Shown here: in pieces, positions 28,261 through 37,928 of the stretch
Numbering within the stretch: the stretch's first letter is position 1
How the letters are laid out: every line of letters starts with the position of its first letter
The notes under the pieces: model-generated
Told to the model about the DNA's origin: nothing
Seen by the model: only the letters and a program-made list of their open reading frames with translations
Database searches by the model: none
Translations under genes and position numbers: made by a program
Assembly (NCBI GenBank): GCA_014879655.1
Contig: JACSRS010000084.1
Span: 1-50,700 of the forward strand
Reading direction: 5' to 3'
Length of the DNA stretch: 50,700 bases
Source of the DNA: Burkholderiaceae bacterium
GTDB lineage: Bacteria; Pseudomonadota; Gammaproteobacteria; Burkholderiales; Burkholderiaceae_C

Positions 28261-29439
28261 CTATCTCAGCTTCAGGGTCGAAAGACCCACCAGACACAGG
28301 AGCATGGTGATGATCCAGAAGCGCACGACCACCTGCGTTTCCTTCCAGCCGCTCTTCTCGAAGTGGTGATGCAAGGGTGCCATTTTCAGAATCCGGCGAC
28401 CCACACCGTATTTGCGTTTGGTGTACTTGAAATAGACGACCTGCATCATCACGGACAGTGCCTCGACAACGAAGATGCCACCCATGATGGAAAGCACGAT
28501 CTCCTGGCGGACGATGACCGCAATCGTGCCCAGTGCGGCGCCAAGTGCGAGCGCACCCACGTCACCCATGAAAACCTGCGCCGGATGGGTATTGAACCAA
28601 AGAAAAGCGAGACCTGCCCCGGCCATGGCGGAGCTGAATACCAGCAATTCGCCAGCACCGGGAATATGTGGCAGGAACAAATACCTGGAAAACACGGCGC
28701 TGCCGGTGACATAGGCAAATACCCCAAGCGCCGAACCGACCATGACCACCGGCATGATGGCCAGTCCGTCCAGTCCGTCCGTCAGATTGACAGCATTGCT
28801 GGAGCCGACAATCACCAGGTACGACAGCACAACGAAACCGACTACACCCAGCGGATAGCTGATCTCCTTGAAGAACGGCACCATGAGCCCCGCTTTCGGC
28901 GGCAGGTTCACGTCGAAACCCGATCGCACCCAGTTGAAGAATAATTCGACGACGCGCAGGTTGGAGCTCTCGGAGATGCTGAAGACCAGATACAGCGCGG
29001 CGATCAGTCCGATCACCGATTGCCAGAAATATTTTTCCCGCGAACGCATGCCCTCTGGATCCTTGTTGACAACCTTTCGCCAGTCGTCAACCCAGCCGAT
29101 CGCCCCAAAGCCCAGCGTCACCAGCAGCACAATCCAGATGAACCGGTTGGTGAGATCGGCCCAGAGCAGGGTGGCCGTGACGATTGCCAGCAAGATCAGG
29201 ACACCTCCCATGGTGGGCGTTCCGGACTTGACCAGGTGTGACTCCATCGCATAGCCGCGAATCGGTTGCCCGATCTTCAGTTCCGTCAGGCGGCGGATCA
29301 CTCGTGGCCCCGCAACCAGCCCTATCAGCAAGGCTGTCATGGCCGCCATCACGGCGCGGAATGTCAGGTATTGGAACACCCGGAAAAAGCCGAAGTCAGG
29401 AGAGACCGACTGCAACCATTGCGCGAGACTAGGCAGCAT
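28261..29439 (-). CDS. mraY: Phospho-MurNAc-pentapeptide translocase
   Basis: Transfers phospho-MurNAc-pentapeptide to undecaprenyl phosphate, forming lipid I. The 392-residue protein has about ten membrane segments, the Asp-Asp pair in [19 protein letters not shown] and the His-rich cytoplasmic loop [16 protein letters not shown]. Start ATG 29439 lies 11 bases inside the end of murF; the frame upstream belongs to murF's antisense-free shadow and lacks family similarity. Confidence 0.96.
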   Translation of the reverse strand: MLPSLAQWLQSVSPDFGFFRVFQYLTFRAVMAAMTALLIGLVAGPRVIRRLTELKIGQPIRGYAMESHLVKSGTPTMGGVLILLAIVTATLLWADLTNRFIWIVLLVTLGFGAIGWVDDWRKVVNKDPEGMRSREKYFWQSVIGLIAALYLVFSISESSNLRVVELFFNWVRSGFDVNLPPKAGLMVPFFKEISYPLGVVGFVVLSYLVIVGSSNAVNLTDGLDGLAIMPVVMVGSALGVFAYVTGSAVFSRYLFLPHIPGAGELLVFSSAMAGAGLAFLWFNTHPAQVFMGDVGALALGAALGTIAVIVRQEIVLSIMGGIFVVEALSVMMQVVYFKYTKRKYGVGRRILKMAPLHHHFEKSGWKETQVVVRFWIITMLLCLVGLSTLKLR

Positions 29440-30847
29440 GGTTTTCTCCACGGTTCTGCCCAGCCATGTTCTCGACTGCGCGCACCACGCGCTCCATTCC
29501 CATGAATCTGGAACCCTTGACGAGCACGCTGCCGACACCGCCGAGTTCCTTTGCCAGCGAGGCAATCATTGTGGCCTGATCGTCAAAGTGGCGCGCACTG
29601 CCGAACGCCTGACAGGCCAGTTTCGAAAGGGAACCCAGCGCAAACAACTGATCGATTCCCTTTAGTCTGGCGTATTCACCGACTTCCCGGTGCATTTCGG
29701 AGCCGTTTTCGCCGACTTCGCCCATGTCGCCGAGTACCAGCAGACGGGGGGAGGGCAACTCCGACAACAAGTCGATGGCCGCGCGAACCGAGTCCGGATT
29801 GGCGTTGTAGGCGTCATCCACCAGGACCACATCGTGGCCTGCAACCCGAATCGTTGAAGCCCGCGACCGACCCGCGACCGGCCTGAAAGATTCCAGACCC
29901 GCCCGGACAATCTCCAGGGGCACATGAACCGCCAGCGCTGCGGAGATGGCTGCCATTGCGTTGTGCGCATTGTGCCGCCCGGCCATTTTCAGCTGGACTG
30001 CCAGGTTGCCCTGCGGCGTATTCACCTCCAGCTGCCAGCCATCTCCCGAGAAAACACCCCGGCCATGCACATCAGCTCTTGATGTTGCCGGGCCAAAGGC
30101 AAACAACAGCCTGGGTTTGCCGGCGCAATATTGCGTCCACAGATCGGCGCAGGCATCCTCGACCGGAAAAACGCTGACACCCGTGGGGCCGAGCGACTGC
30201 AGCACCGAGCCGTTTTCCCGGGCAACTGCCTCAACCGAGGACATGAATTCCAGGTGCTCGCGCTGTGCGTTGTTGACGAGGCCGACGGTCGGCTGCACCA
30301 ACTTCGCCAGATAGCCTATTTCTCCCGGATGGTTCATTCCGAGTTCAAGTACAGCTACTGCGTGCGTGGAGCGCATCTTCAGCAACGTCAGCGGAACGCC
30401 GATGTCGTTGTTGAAATTGCCCTGGGTCACCAGTGCACGCTCACCCTTCCACGTCGTCAGGATGGCGCCGATCATCTGCGTGACCGTGGTTTTGCCGTTG
30501 CTGCCTGTCACCGCAATGATCGGCAGGTCAAACTGGCGACGCCAGTTGGCAGCCAGCGCTCCCAGCGCCACACGGGCGTCCGAAACCAGCAGCCCCGGCA
30601 GTCCGGATGCCGTCAGCGCTTCGGCGGCTTCGGCCTGACATATTGCAGCACAGGCGCCCTTTGCACGAGCCTGTTGTAGGAACTGGGAGCCGTCAAAGCG
30701 ATCCCCCTTCAAGGCGACGAACAGATCGCCTGGCAGCAATGTTCGCGTATCCGTGTGCACCCTCGACAGCTCGACTTCACCGGAACCGCGCAACTGGCTG
30801 CCCGGGGTCCATTCGCCAGCCTGTCGCAAAGTCATCATGAAAGTCAT
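29429..30847 (-). CDS. murF: UDP-MurNAc-tripeptide:D-Ala-D-Ala ligase
   Basis: Adds D-Ala-D-Ala to complete the pentapeptide precursor. The 472-residue Mur ligase has [16 protein letters not shown] in the N-terminal domain, the ATP loop GSNGKTT at 115-121 and [11 protein letters not shown] in the central domain. ATG 30847 overlaps the murE stop by four bases; a second in-frame ATG lies three codons later. Confidence 0.96.
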   Translation of the reverse strand: MTFMMTLRQAGEWTPGSQLRGSGEVELSRVHTDTRTLLPGDLFVALKGDRFDGSQFLQQARAKGACAAICQAEAAEALTASGLPGLLVSDARVALGALAANWRRQFDLPIIAVTGSNGKTTVTQMIGAILTTWKGERALVTQGNFNNDIGVPLTLLKMRSTHAVAVLELGMNHPGEIGYLAKLVQPTVGLVNNAQREHLEFMSSVEAVARENGSVLQSLGPTGVSVFPVEDACADLWTQYCAGKPRLLFAFGPATSRADVHGRGVFSGDGWQLEVNTPQGNLAVQLKMAGRHNAHNAMAAISAALAVHVPLEIVRAGLESFRPVAGRSRASTIRVAGHDVVLVDDAYNANPDSVRAAIDLLSELPSPRLLVLGDMGEVGENGSEMHREVGEYARLKGIDQLFALGSLSKLACQAFGSARHFDDQATMIASLAKELGGVGSVLVKGSRFMGMERVVRAVENMAGQNRGENHAA

Positions 30848-32361
30848 GCGACACCTCCGCGGCTGATGTCGGCAACCTGATCGCCCTGTTCCCAGCACTT
30901 TTCGACCTGCGACTTGTCCGAGAACGGATGGCGAACGCCTTGCACTTCCTGATAGTCCTCATGGCCTTTGCCAGCCAGCAGAATCACGTCCTTTTCGCCA
31001 GCGTGCTCCAGCACCCGGGAGATGGCCGTTGAGCGATTCAGTTCGATCTGCGCGCGCTCGGGTCGGGCCAGACCGGCCGCTATCTGACCAATGATCGCGG
31101 CCGGCGACTCGCTCCTGGGGTTATCGCTGGTCAAGACAACGACGTCTGCGCCCTGCTCTGCCGCGGCACCCATCAATGGCCGTTTGGCCGTATCGCGGTC
31201 ACCGCCACAACCGAACAGGCACCACAGGCGCCCCTCCCGACGATCGGCCAACGGCCGAAGCGTCGCCAGCACCTTGACCAATGCGTCGGGCGTATGCGCG
31301 TAGTCGATGACGACCATCGGCCTGCCGGGTCTGATCACCGACTCCAGCCGTCCGGGTACTGCGGTCAGTGAATCGCAGGCACTGATCGCATCCTGAAGCG
31401 CGACACCCAGTGCCCGCAAAGTCCCCAGTACGGCCAACAGGTTGGAAACATTGAAACGGCCGATCACGTGATGGCGCATGGGTATCTCGTTCGCCCCTTC
31501 AACCACCGTGAATTCCAGCCCTTGATCGTCATATTGAAGACTTCGAGCGACAAGGCTGGCCTCGCCATTGATCGAATAGGTCCAGCAGGGTAAGTCGCGC
31601 CCAGTCAAGTACCTCGACAGTGAACGGCCTCTGGCGTCATCCACATTGACAACAGCCGCCCGCAGCTCGGACCAACCGAACAACCGCTTCTTGGCCTCCC
31701 AGTAAGCCTCCATCGTCCCGTGATAGTCCAGATGGTCCTGGGTGAAGTTGGTGAACACTGCAACGGCTATCCGGGTTCCGTCGAGCCGTCCCTCGGCAAC
31801 ACCAATCGAAGATGCCTCAATAGCACACGCCTTGACACCGATGTCGACAAACTGCCGGAACTGCCGTTGCAGCAGCACTGGGTCGGGTGTGGTCATGCCA
31901 TTGAAAACCAGGTCAGGCGGCTGACCCGCGCCCAGCGTTCCGATCACCGCGCAAGGAACGGCCCGCCTGCCCGTCAAGTTCGACAGCGCTTGCGAGAGCC
32001 ACCAGGTGGTCGTCGTCTTGCCGTTGGTACCCGTAACGGCCAGCACTTCCAGTTGCCGAGAAGGCTCGCCAAAATAGAGAGCAGCCAGCGGGCCGGTGGC
32101 AGCTTTCAAAGACGCGTAAGTCGCAACAACGCCTCCCAGCTGATCGAACTGGAAACGGTCTGCACCGTCGCGCTCGACCAGGCAGGCGGTTGCTCCACGC
32201 GCAAGCGCCTCCGGCACGTGCAGCCTGCCGTCCGTCGCTGCACCCGGCCAAGCGATGAATCCGTCCCCCTGACGGACGAGCCGACTGTCCGTCTGCAAGG
32301 TGCCAGTGACAAGACCTCTCAACCAGCCGACAGCCTCCGTAGGAGCGTGCAGGTTCAGCAT
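30844..32361 (-). CDS. murE: UDP-MurNAc-tripeptide synthetase, meso-diaminopimelate adding
   Basis: Adds the third stem residue. The 505-residue ligase has DSRLVRQGDGF near the N-terminus, ATP loop GTNGKTTTT at 111-119, and DNPR at 413-416, the motif that selects meso-diaminopimelate over lysine. The dapF gene in this window supplies meso-DAP. The ATG overlaps the ftsI stop by one base (TGATG). Confidence 0.96.
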   Translation of the reverse strand: MLNLHAPTEAVGWLRGLVTGTLQTDSRLVRQGDGFIAWPGAATDGRLHVPEALARGATACLVERDGADRFQFDQLGGVVATYASLKAATGPLAALYFGEPSRQLEVLAVTGTNGKTTTTWWLSQALSNLTGRRAVPCAVIGTLGAGQPPDLVFNGMTTPDPVLLQRQFRQFVDIGVKACAIEASSIGVAEGRLDGTRIAVAVFTNFTQDHLDYHGTMEAYWEAKKRLFGWSELRAAVVNVDDARGRSLSRYLTGRDLPCWTYSINGEASLVARSLQYDDQGLEFTVVEGANEIPMRHHVIGRFNVSNLLAVLGTLRALGVALQDAISACDSLTAVPGRLESVIRPGRPMVVIDYAHTPDALVKVLATLRPLADRREGRLWCLFGCGGDRDTAKRPLMGAAAEQGADVVVLTSDNPRSESPAAIIGQIAAGLARPERAQIELNRSTAISRVLEHAGEKDVILLAGKGHEDYQEVQGVRHPFSDKSQVEKCWEQGDQVADISRGGVA

Positions 32362-34094
32362 CAGAACGATTCCTCCACCGCTTCAACGACGATCTGAGGC
32401 TTGACTGCCATGTCGGGCTGCACATTCATCATGCGCAGCGTCTGTTGAACCACCTGGCTGAAAACGGGGGCAGCAACCGCGCCCCCGTAATACTGTCCGG
32501 CGCTTGGCTCATCAATCATCACGGCAACGACGATGCGCGGATGATCGATCGGCGCCATTCCGGTAAACCATGACCGGTACTTGTTGCTGGCGTAGCCCTT
32601 GCCAACCTGCTTGTGCGCGGTGCCCGACTTGCCGCCGACCGAATAGCCGACAGTCTGGGCCTTTTGACCGGTTCCGCCCGGCCCGGCTGCCATCTGCAGC
32701 ATCTTGCGAACGGCCGCCGCGTTTTCCTGTGAAAACACGCGCACCCCCACGGCCGGATCGCTGCTCTTGATCATGGTGACAGGAACGATTCGCCCGTCAT
32801 GCGCAAAAGCGGTGTAGGAATGCGCCATCTGGAACAATGAAGCCGACAGTCCGTAGCCATAGGCCATCGTCGCCTGTTCCACCGGTCGCCAGGACTTCCA
32901 TGGGCGCAGTCTTCCGGTCGCCGCCCCGGGAAACTGGATCTGTGGCTTTTGCCCGTACCCCAGCGCCGTGTAGGTTTCCCACATTTCACGGGGACTCATC
33001 TTCTGGGAGATCTTCAGCGCGCCCACGTTGCTGGATTTCTGGATCACGCCTTCCACGGTCAACAAGCCGTAGTTGTGCGTGTCACTGATCGTGAATCCCC
33101 CAATATTGAAGCGGCCAGGCCCCGTCTCGACCAGGGTCTGTGGCGTGATCCTGCCCGCCTCAAGCGCTGTCGCAACGGTTACCGGCTTCATGGTAGAGCC
33201 GGGCTCGAACACATCGGTCAACGCCCTGTTACGCAGCTGTTCGCCGGACAGGTTTTGTCGGTCCTGCGGGTTGTAGCTCGGGTAGTTGGCAAGCGCCAGC
33301 ACTTCGCCGGTGATCGCGTCGAGGACCACAACACTGCCTGCCTTGGCCTTGTGCTCGGCAACAGCGTCGCGCAACTTCTGATAGGCAAAGAACTGGACCT
33401 TGCTGTCGATGCTCAACTGCAGATCTTTGCCGTCAACGGGCGGAACCTGCTCGCCGACGTCTTCCACCACGCGCCCCAGCCGATCCTTGATGACCCTGCG
33501 CGAGCCCGGGTGACCGGCAAGCTCCTTCTCAAAGGCCAGTTCGACCCCTTCCTGCCCCTTGTTTTCGACATTGGCGAAACCGACAACATGTGCGGCAGCC
33601 TCTCCCTCCGGATACATCCGGCGATATTCCTTGCGCTGGTAGATGCCACGAATTCCCAGCTCGGCGATCTGCTGCGCAACCGGCTCATCCACCTGGCGCT
33701 TGAGCCAGACAAAAGTCTTGTCTTCATCTTCAAGCTTCTTGTTCAGCGCCTGTGGCGACATCCCGAGCAGGCGGGCCAGCTCTTTGAGCTTGGCACTGTC
33801 ACGATCCACATCTTCAGGAATGGCCCAGATGCTCTGAGCCACAACGCTGGACGCGAGAATCAGACCATTGCGATCCAGAATCCGGCCTCGGCTGGCGGGC
33901 AACTCCAGCGTGCGCGCAAACCGCACTTCTCCCTGTCGCTGAAAAAAGTCATTGCCGAACACCTGAATATAGGCGGCCCGACCGGCGAGCCCGACGAACC
34001 CCAGCGCAATCACGGCAACGATGAACTTGCTGCGCCAGACCGGCGTCTTGCTGGCCAGTAACGGGCTGGAGGTGTACAGCACGCTGCGGCTCAT
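32361..34094 (-). CDS. ftsI: Septal transpeptidase FtsI (PBP3)
   Basis: Class B penicillin-binding protein that crosslinks septal peptidoglycan. The 577-residue protein has a single membrane anchor (about 22-42), a pedestal domain starting at RGRILDRNG (69-77), and the transpeptidase motifs in order: Ser300-x-x-Lys303 in EPGSTMKP, Ser354-Ser-Asn356, and KSGT at 489-492. Start ATG overlaps the ftsL stop by four bases. This is the target of aztreonam-type beta-lactams in the family. Confidence 0.97.
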   Translation of the reverse strand: MSRSVLYTSSPLLASKTPVWRSKFIVAVIALGFVGLAGRAAYIQVFGNDFFQRQGEVRFARTLELPASRGRILDRNGLILASSVVAQSIWAIPEDVDRDSAKLKELARLLGMSPQALNKKLEDEDKTFVWLKRQVDEPVAQQIAELGIRGIYQRKEYRRMYPEGEAAAHVVGFANVENKGQEGVELAFEKELAGHPGSRRVIKDRLGRVVEDVGEQVPPVDGKDLQLSIDSKVQFFAYQKLRDAVAEHKAKAGSVVVLDAITGEVLALANYPSYNPQDRQNLSGEQLRNRALTDVFEPGSTMKPVTVATALEAGRITPQTLVETGPGRFNIGGFTISDTHNYGLLTVEGVIQKSSNVGALKISQKMSPREMWETYTALGYGQKPQIQFPGAATGRLRPWKSWRPVEQATMAYGYGLSASLFQMAHSYTAFAHDGRIVPVTMIKSSDPAVGVRVFSQENAAAVRKMLQMAAGPGGTGQKAQTVGYSVGGKSGTAHKQVGKGYASNKYRSWFTGMAPIDHPRIVVAVMIDEPSAGQYYGGAVAAPVFSQVVQQTLRMMNVQPDMAVKPQIVVEAVEESF

Positions 34095-34381
34095 GACCCG
34101 CTCCCCGAAGGCGCTGCCGGTCGGTCGGACACGTACTGCGTGATGGCAGGCGTGGTGGTGCGCATATTCAGTTGATCACGCGCCAGCTTCTCGACGCGCA
34201 GCGGCGTCGCCTTGGACCGCCGCTCCACCAACAGGCGGGTATGGTCGGTTTCCAGCTTCCTGGCTTCAGACGCTGCCTTGTCAAGCTCGGCAAAAAGGCG
34301 CCGCGACTCGTACTGGATATTGACCAGATACAGTGCGCTGGCCAGCACACCGAGCAACAGCACCAGGTTCAGGCGGATCAT
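34091..34381 (-). CDS. ftsL: Cell division protein FtsL
   Basis: Small bitopic divisome protein that forms a complex with FtsB and FtsQ. The 96-residue product has a membrane helix at about residues 3-20 and a coiled-coil segment (about 24-70, rich in Glu, Ala, Leu and Arg). Sequence conservation of FtsL is low, so the call rests on size, topology and place between rsmH and ftsI. ATG overlaps the rsmH stop. Confidence 0.93.
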   Translation of the reverse strand: MIRLNLVLLLGVLASALYLVNIQYESRRLFAELDKAASEARKLETDHTRLLVERRSKATPLRVEKLARDQLNMRTTTPAITQYVSDRPAAPSGSGS

Positions 34382-35289
34382 GCGGAAGTCCTTTCCGCAA
34401 CCCTGAGAATGGCGCTTCTCGCGCGCGGATTGGCCTTGATTTCGGTCTCGGTCGGGCGCAGCCTTTGCACCGCGGAAAACGCCATCGGCCGGGGCTCGGC
34501 AAAGGGCGCACGGCGATCAAAGACCTGCCGGGAATGATGGGTCAGGAACTGCTTGACGATCCGGTCTTCCAGCGAGTGAAAGCTGATGACGACCAGACGC
34601 CCTCCGCTTCGCAACACTTTCAGACTTGCATCTAGCGCCTGTTGCAACTCTTCAAGCTCGGCATTGATGTAAATCCGAAGAGCCTGAAATGTGCGCGTTG
34701 AAGGGTTCTGGCCCGGCTCGCGGGTTTTGACCGCACCAGCCACGAGGTCGGCCAGTTCGGTGGTGGTTGAAACTGGGCCCCGTTCCTGTCGGCGAGCAAC
34801 AATCGCCTTTGCAATCGGTAGAGCAAACCGTTCTTCGCCATATTCACGTATCACCTCCGCGATTTGATCCACATCTGCCAATGCAAGCCAGTCGGCCACG
34901 CTTTGTCCCCGGGTCGGGTCCATGCGCATGTCCAGTGGCCCTTCGAACCGAAAAGAAAAACCCCTTTCGGGGCTGTCGATCTGCGGTGAGCTGACACCAA
35001 GGTCCATCAGCACACCCTCGACACTGGCCGGCGCCAGATCCTCCAGATGCGCAAACCCCTGATGCCGGATCGAAAACCTTGGGTCGGAAATCTGCCCAGC
35101 CGCCTTGACCGCTTCCGGGTCCTTGTCAAACGCCAGCAAGCGCCCTGCCGCAGAGAGCCTGGACAGAATCAGCCGCGCATGTCCGCCGCGACCAAATGTG
35201 GCGTCGACGTAGCTTCCTGCCGCGTCATTCACGAGCAGGTTGACCGCTTCGTCAAGCAGTACGGTGGTGTGAGGCGAGGAAGATTGCAC
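34378..35289 (-). CDS. rsmH: 16S rRNA (cytosine-1402-N4)-methyltransferase
   Basis: Also known as MraW; methylates C1402 in the decoding centre. The 303-residue protein starts near [13 protein letters not shown], has the SAM-binding region [16 protein letters not shown], and the conserved [12 protein letters not shown] and [13 protein letters not shown] motifs. I prefer the GTG at 35289, seven bases after GAGG; a TTG one codon earlier would have too short a spacer. It starts nine bases after the mraZ stop. Confidence 0.95.
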   Translation of the reverse strand: MQSSSPHTTVLLDEAVNLLVNDAAGSYVDATFGRGGHARLILSRLSAAGRLLAFDKDPEAVKAAGQISDPRFSIRHQGFAHLEDLAPASVEGVLMDLGVSSPQIDSPERGFSFRFEGPLDMRMDPTRGQSVADWLALADVDQIAEVIREYGEERFALPIAKAIVARRQERGPVSTTTELADLVAGAVKTREPGQNPSTRTFQALRIYINAELEELQQALDASLKVLRSGGRLVVISFHSLEDRIVKQFLTHHSRQVFDRRAPFAEPRPMAFSAVQRLRPTETEIKANPRARSAILRVAERTSA

Positions 35290-35298
35290 CAACCCGCC

Positions 35299-35727
35299 TC
35301 AGAAAGAGAAGTCCTTGAACACGTCCGGCATTTCAGCCTGCATGGCCTTGGCTTCCTGCTCGTCGTAGATCGCCTTGTCCCACAACTCAAAGTGCCGACC
35401 CATGCCCAGCAGCATTGTTTCTTTGGTGATGCCCGCTGCCATGCGAAGCTCTGGAGAAACGAGCACCCGTCCGGTAGCGTCCATGTCAACATCCATCGCG
35501 TTGCCGAGAAAGATGCGTTTCCACCATTGCGCCGACATCGGCAACGCGGCAATCCGGTCTCTGAAAGCTTCCCACTCAGGCCGGGGAAAGAGCATCAGAC
35601 AACCGTGAGGATGCTTGGTGATGGTCAATTGCCCGGATGCGGTCGCGATGAGCACATCCCGATAACGGGTCGGCACCGACAGCCGACCTTTCGCATCCAG
35701 ACTCAACGCCGAAGCCCCTTGAAACAC
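35299..35727 (-). CDS. mraZ: Transcriptional regulator MraZ
   Basis: AbrB-like DNA-binding protein that represses the dcw operon. The 142-residue form starting at GTG 35727 opens [18 protein letters not shown] and has the second family repeat around [18 protein letters not shown]. An alternative GTG at 35769 would add 14 residues, but that codon is the last of the four operator boxes, while AAGGA lies eight bases before 35727; so the short form is more likely (GTG 35730 also possible). First gene of the cluster. Confidence 0.94.
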   Translation of the reverse strand: MFQGASALSLDAKGRLSVPTRYRDVLIATASGQLTITKHPHGCLMLFPRPEWEAFRDRIAALPMSAQWWKRIFLGNAMDVDMDATGRVLVSPELRMAAGITKETMLLGMGRHFELWDKAIYDEQEAKAMQAEMPDVFKDFSF

Positions 35728-35764
35728 CACGAATTCCTTTTTCAGTTCGAGGTGCAAATGAAAA

Positions 35765-35825
35765 GACACTTTTCACCACTAATTTGCACCTTTTTGCACT
35801 GTAGCAGGAAATGCAGCAACCGCAA
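35765..35825 (-). promoter_or_regulatory. dcw promoter with four MraZ operator boxes
   Basis: On the minus strand four GTG-containing boxes begin at 35799, 35789, 35779 and 35769, exactly 10 bases apart, each starting GTGCA, GTGCA, GTGGT and GTGTC. MraZ is known to bind repeats of this kind (GTG-type boxes with 10-base period). Just upstream, TTGCGG (35820-35825) and TACAGT (35798-35803) with a 16-base spacer form a plausible -35/-10 pair, so the first box overlaps the -10. Bound MraZ would block initiation. Confidence 0.75.
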
Positions 35826-35893
35826 GGGGTCTTGCTACAAACTTTTTCAATGAAATCAAGGACTTAGGAACGATTTCGCATGACCAAACAGCG

Positions 35894-35951
35894 AAAACCC
35901 TTTCTAAATTAAGCACTTAGATCAATCAGTCAAAGTGCTCTCTGAGGGTTT
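35894..35951 (-). other. Nested inverted repeat between hslU and mraZ (terminator candidate)
   Basis: On the minus strand an outer AAACCCT (35945-35951)...AGGGTTTT (35894-35900) encloses an inner AGCACTT...AAGTGCT (arms 35911-35918 and 35933-35939). It begins 12 bases after the hslU stop. The tail has only four T in a row, so it may end the hslU transcript before the dcw promoter, but this is not certain. Confidence 0.4.
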
Positions 35952-35962
35952 GTTGCGCGCTG

Positions 35963-37303
35963 CTACAGAATGAAGCGCGAGAGATCGTCGTCCTGACTGA
36001 GGGCCTTTAGCCGCTGGTCCACATAGGCTTCGTCAATGCAGACCGATTGCCCTTGGAGCCGATCGGCATCAAAGCTGACTTCGTCCAGCAATCGTTCCAT
36101 CACCGTCGACAATCGCCTTGCTCCGATATTTTCCGTGCGTTCATTGACCTCGCAGGCAATGCTGGCAAGCCGCGTGATGCCGCCTGGGGTGAAGTCCAGT
36201 TCCACGCCCTCGGTAGCTAGCAGCGCCTGGTACTGACGCACCAGTGAAGCATCGGTCTGGGTCAGGATGGCCTCGAAATCCTGCACCGACAATGAGCGAA
36301 GTTCAACCCGTATCGGGAAACGGCCCTGCAGTTCGGGAATCAAATCACTGGGCTTGGCCAGGTGAAAGGCGCCCGAGGCAATGAAAAGGATGTGGTCGGT
36401 CCTGATCAGCCCATAGCGGGTGGTGACGGTGGTGCCTTCGACGAGCGGCAGCAGGTCGCGCTGGACGCCCTGACGCGAAACCTCTGCGCTGCCACCTTCG
36501 TTGCGAGAGGCAACCTTGTCGATTTCATCAATGAAAACAATGCCGTTCTGTTCGGCATTTTGCAGCGCGCGGGCTTTCAACTCGTCTTCGTTGATCATCT
36601 TGCCCGCTTCTTCTTCGGTCAGCAATTTCAACGCCTGCGCAACCGGCATTCGCTTGCGACTGCGCTTGTCCGCTCCGACCTGGCTGAAGAGGCCGCGCAG
36701 CTGTTCCGTCATCGCTTCCATGCCGGCCGGGCCCATGAAGTCGAGCGTCGGGCGAGTCTCTGCAACATCCAGTTCGACTTCCTTGTCATCAAGTTGCCCT
36801 TCGCGCAGTTTCTTGCGAAAGACCTGTCTCGCTGCGCTATCCGGCGATGGCGAGTTCGCTGATACGAAACCGATGTCTCCCGCACCCGCGCCTCTGGCGG
36901 GCGGTATCAGGATGTCGAGCAATCGCTCTTCCGCCACGTCGCGGGCCTGCTGCTGCAGTCGGGCCATTTCGGCTTCACGCGTCTGCTTGACGGCAATTTC
37001 CGCCAGATCCCGGATGATGGCGTCGACATCCTTGCCGACGTAACCCACCTCGGTGAATTTGGTCGCTTCCACCTTGATGAAGGGCGCGTCAGCCAGTCGA
37101 GCCAGCCGCCTTGCGATCTCGGTCTTGCCGACGCCCGTCGGCCCAATCATCAGAATGTTCTTCGGTGTGATTTCCGAACGCAGGTCACCTTCTACACGCT
37201 GCCTTCGCCAGCGGTTTCTCAGTGCAATCGCAACGGCGCGTTTGGCTTCTGACTGACCGACGATGTGGCGGTCCAGTTCCTGGACGATGAATTGTGGGGT
37301 CAT
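35963..37303 (-). CDS. hslU: ATP-dependent protease ATPase subunit HslU
   Basis: AAA+ unfoldase that feeds substrates to HslV. The 446-residue protein has Walker A GPTGVGKT at 54-61, a large I-domain (about 110-230), Walker [10 protein letters not shown] and the conserved C-terminus DLSRFIL, which inserts into HslV. It starts 20 bases after the hslV stop, the usual operon. Confidence 0.97.
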   Translation of the reverse strand: MTPQFIVQELDRHIVGQSEAKRAVAIALRNRWRRQRVEGDLRSEITPKNILMIGPTGVGKTEIARRLARLADAPFIKVEATKFTEVGYVGKDVDAIIRDLAEIAVKQTREAEMARLQQQARDVAEERLLDILIPPARGAGAGDIGFVSANSPSPDSAARQVFRKKLREGQLDDKEVELDVAETRPTLDFMGPAGMEAMTEQLRGLFSQVGADKRSRKRMPVAQALKLLTEEEAGKMINEDELKARALQNAEQNGIVFIDEIDKVASRNEGGSAEVSRQGVQRDLLPLVEGTTVTTRYGLIRTDHILFIASGAFHLAKPSDLIPELQGRFPIRVELRSLSVQDFEAILTQTDASLVRQYQALLATEGVELDFTPGGITRLASIACEVNERTENIGARRLSTVMERLLDEVSFDADRLQGQSVCIDEAYVDQRLKALSQDDDLSRFIL

Positions 37304-37323
37304 GAAAAAAAGGCGCTCGTGCT

Positions 37324-37872
37324 TCAGTCCAGCGTTTCAATCGTGTGATGCATGTTGGTGTAAATGCACAACCCGGCGGCGATTTCCAGCGACCTGGCGA
37401 CCACTTCGCGGGCAGGCAGTTCGGTGTGATCGATCAGGGCGCGGGCAGCCGCCTGCGCATAGGCCCCCCCAGAGCCGATGGCCACAATGCCATGTTCGGG
37501 CTCCAGAACATCGCCGTTGCCGGTAATGACCAGCGACGCTTCGCGGTCGGCCACCGCCAGCATGGCCTCCAGGCGGCGCAAAACCCGGTCTGTGCGCCAG
37601 TCACGGGTCAATTCAATGGCGGCGCGAACCAGATGACCCTGATGTTTTTCAAGCTTGGCTTCAAAGCGCTCGAACAAGGTGAAAGCATCGGCTGTGGCGC
37701 CGGCAAAACCGGCCAGCACCTTGCCATGGTGAAGGCGCCGAACCTTGCGAGCCGAGCCCTTGATGACGATATTGCCCAGCGTGACCTGTCCGTCACCGCC
37801 GATGGCCACTTGCCAGCCAGCAGGCGTCTGGCGCCGGACGCTGATGATGGTTGTTCCGTGAAATGATTCCAT
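37324..37872 (-). CDS. hslV: ATP-dependent protease peptidase subunit HslV
   Basis: Proteasome-like threonine protease. The 182-residue precursor starts [14 protein letters not shown]; cleavage before TTI would expose the catalytic Thr. [14 protein letters not shown] and the [14 protein letters not shown] segment are conserved. ATG 37872 fits; the longer frame to 38106 is antisense-like noise over the STAS-like gene. No clear heat-shock promoter was seen in the 56 bases upstream. Confidence 0.97.
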   Translation of the reverse strand: MESFHGTTIISVRRQTPAGWQVAIGGDGQVTLGNIVIKGSARKVRRLHHGKVLAGFAGATADAFTLFERFEAKLEKHQGHLVRAAIELTRDWRTDRVLRRLEAMLAVADREASLVITGNGDVLEPEHGIVAIGSGGAYAQAAARALIDHTELPAREVVARSLEIAAGLCIYTNMHHTIETLD

Positions 37873-37928
37873 GGTTCCGATTGTGGCCCATGAAGCGCGA
37901 AGGCCCGACGCCGCCGCGTTTGCACGCC

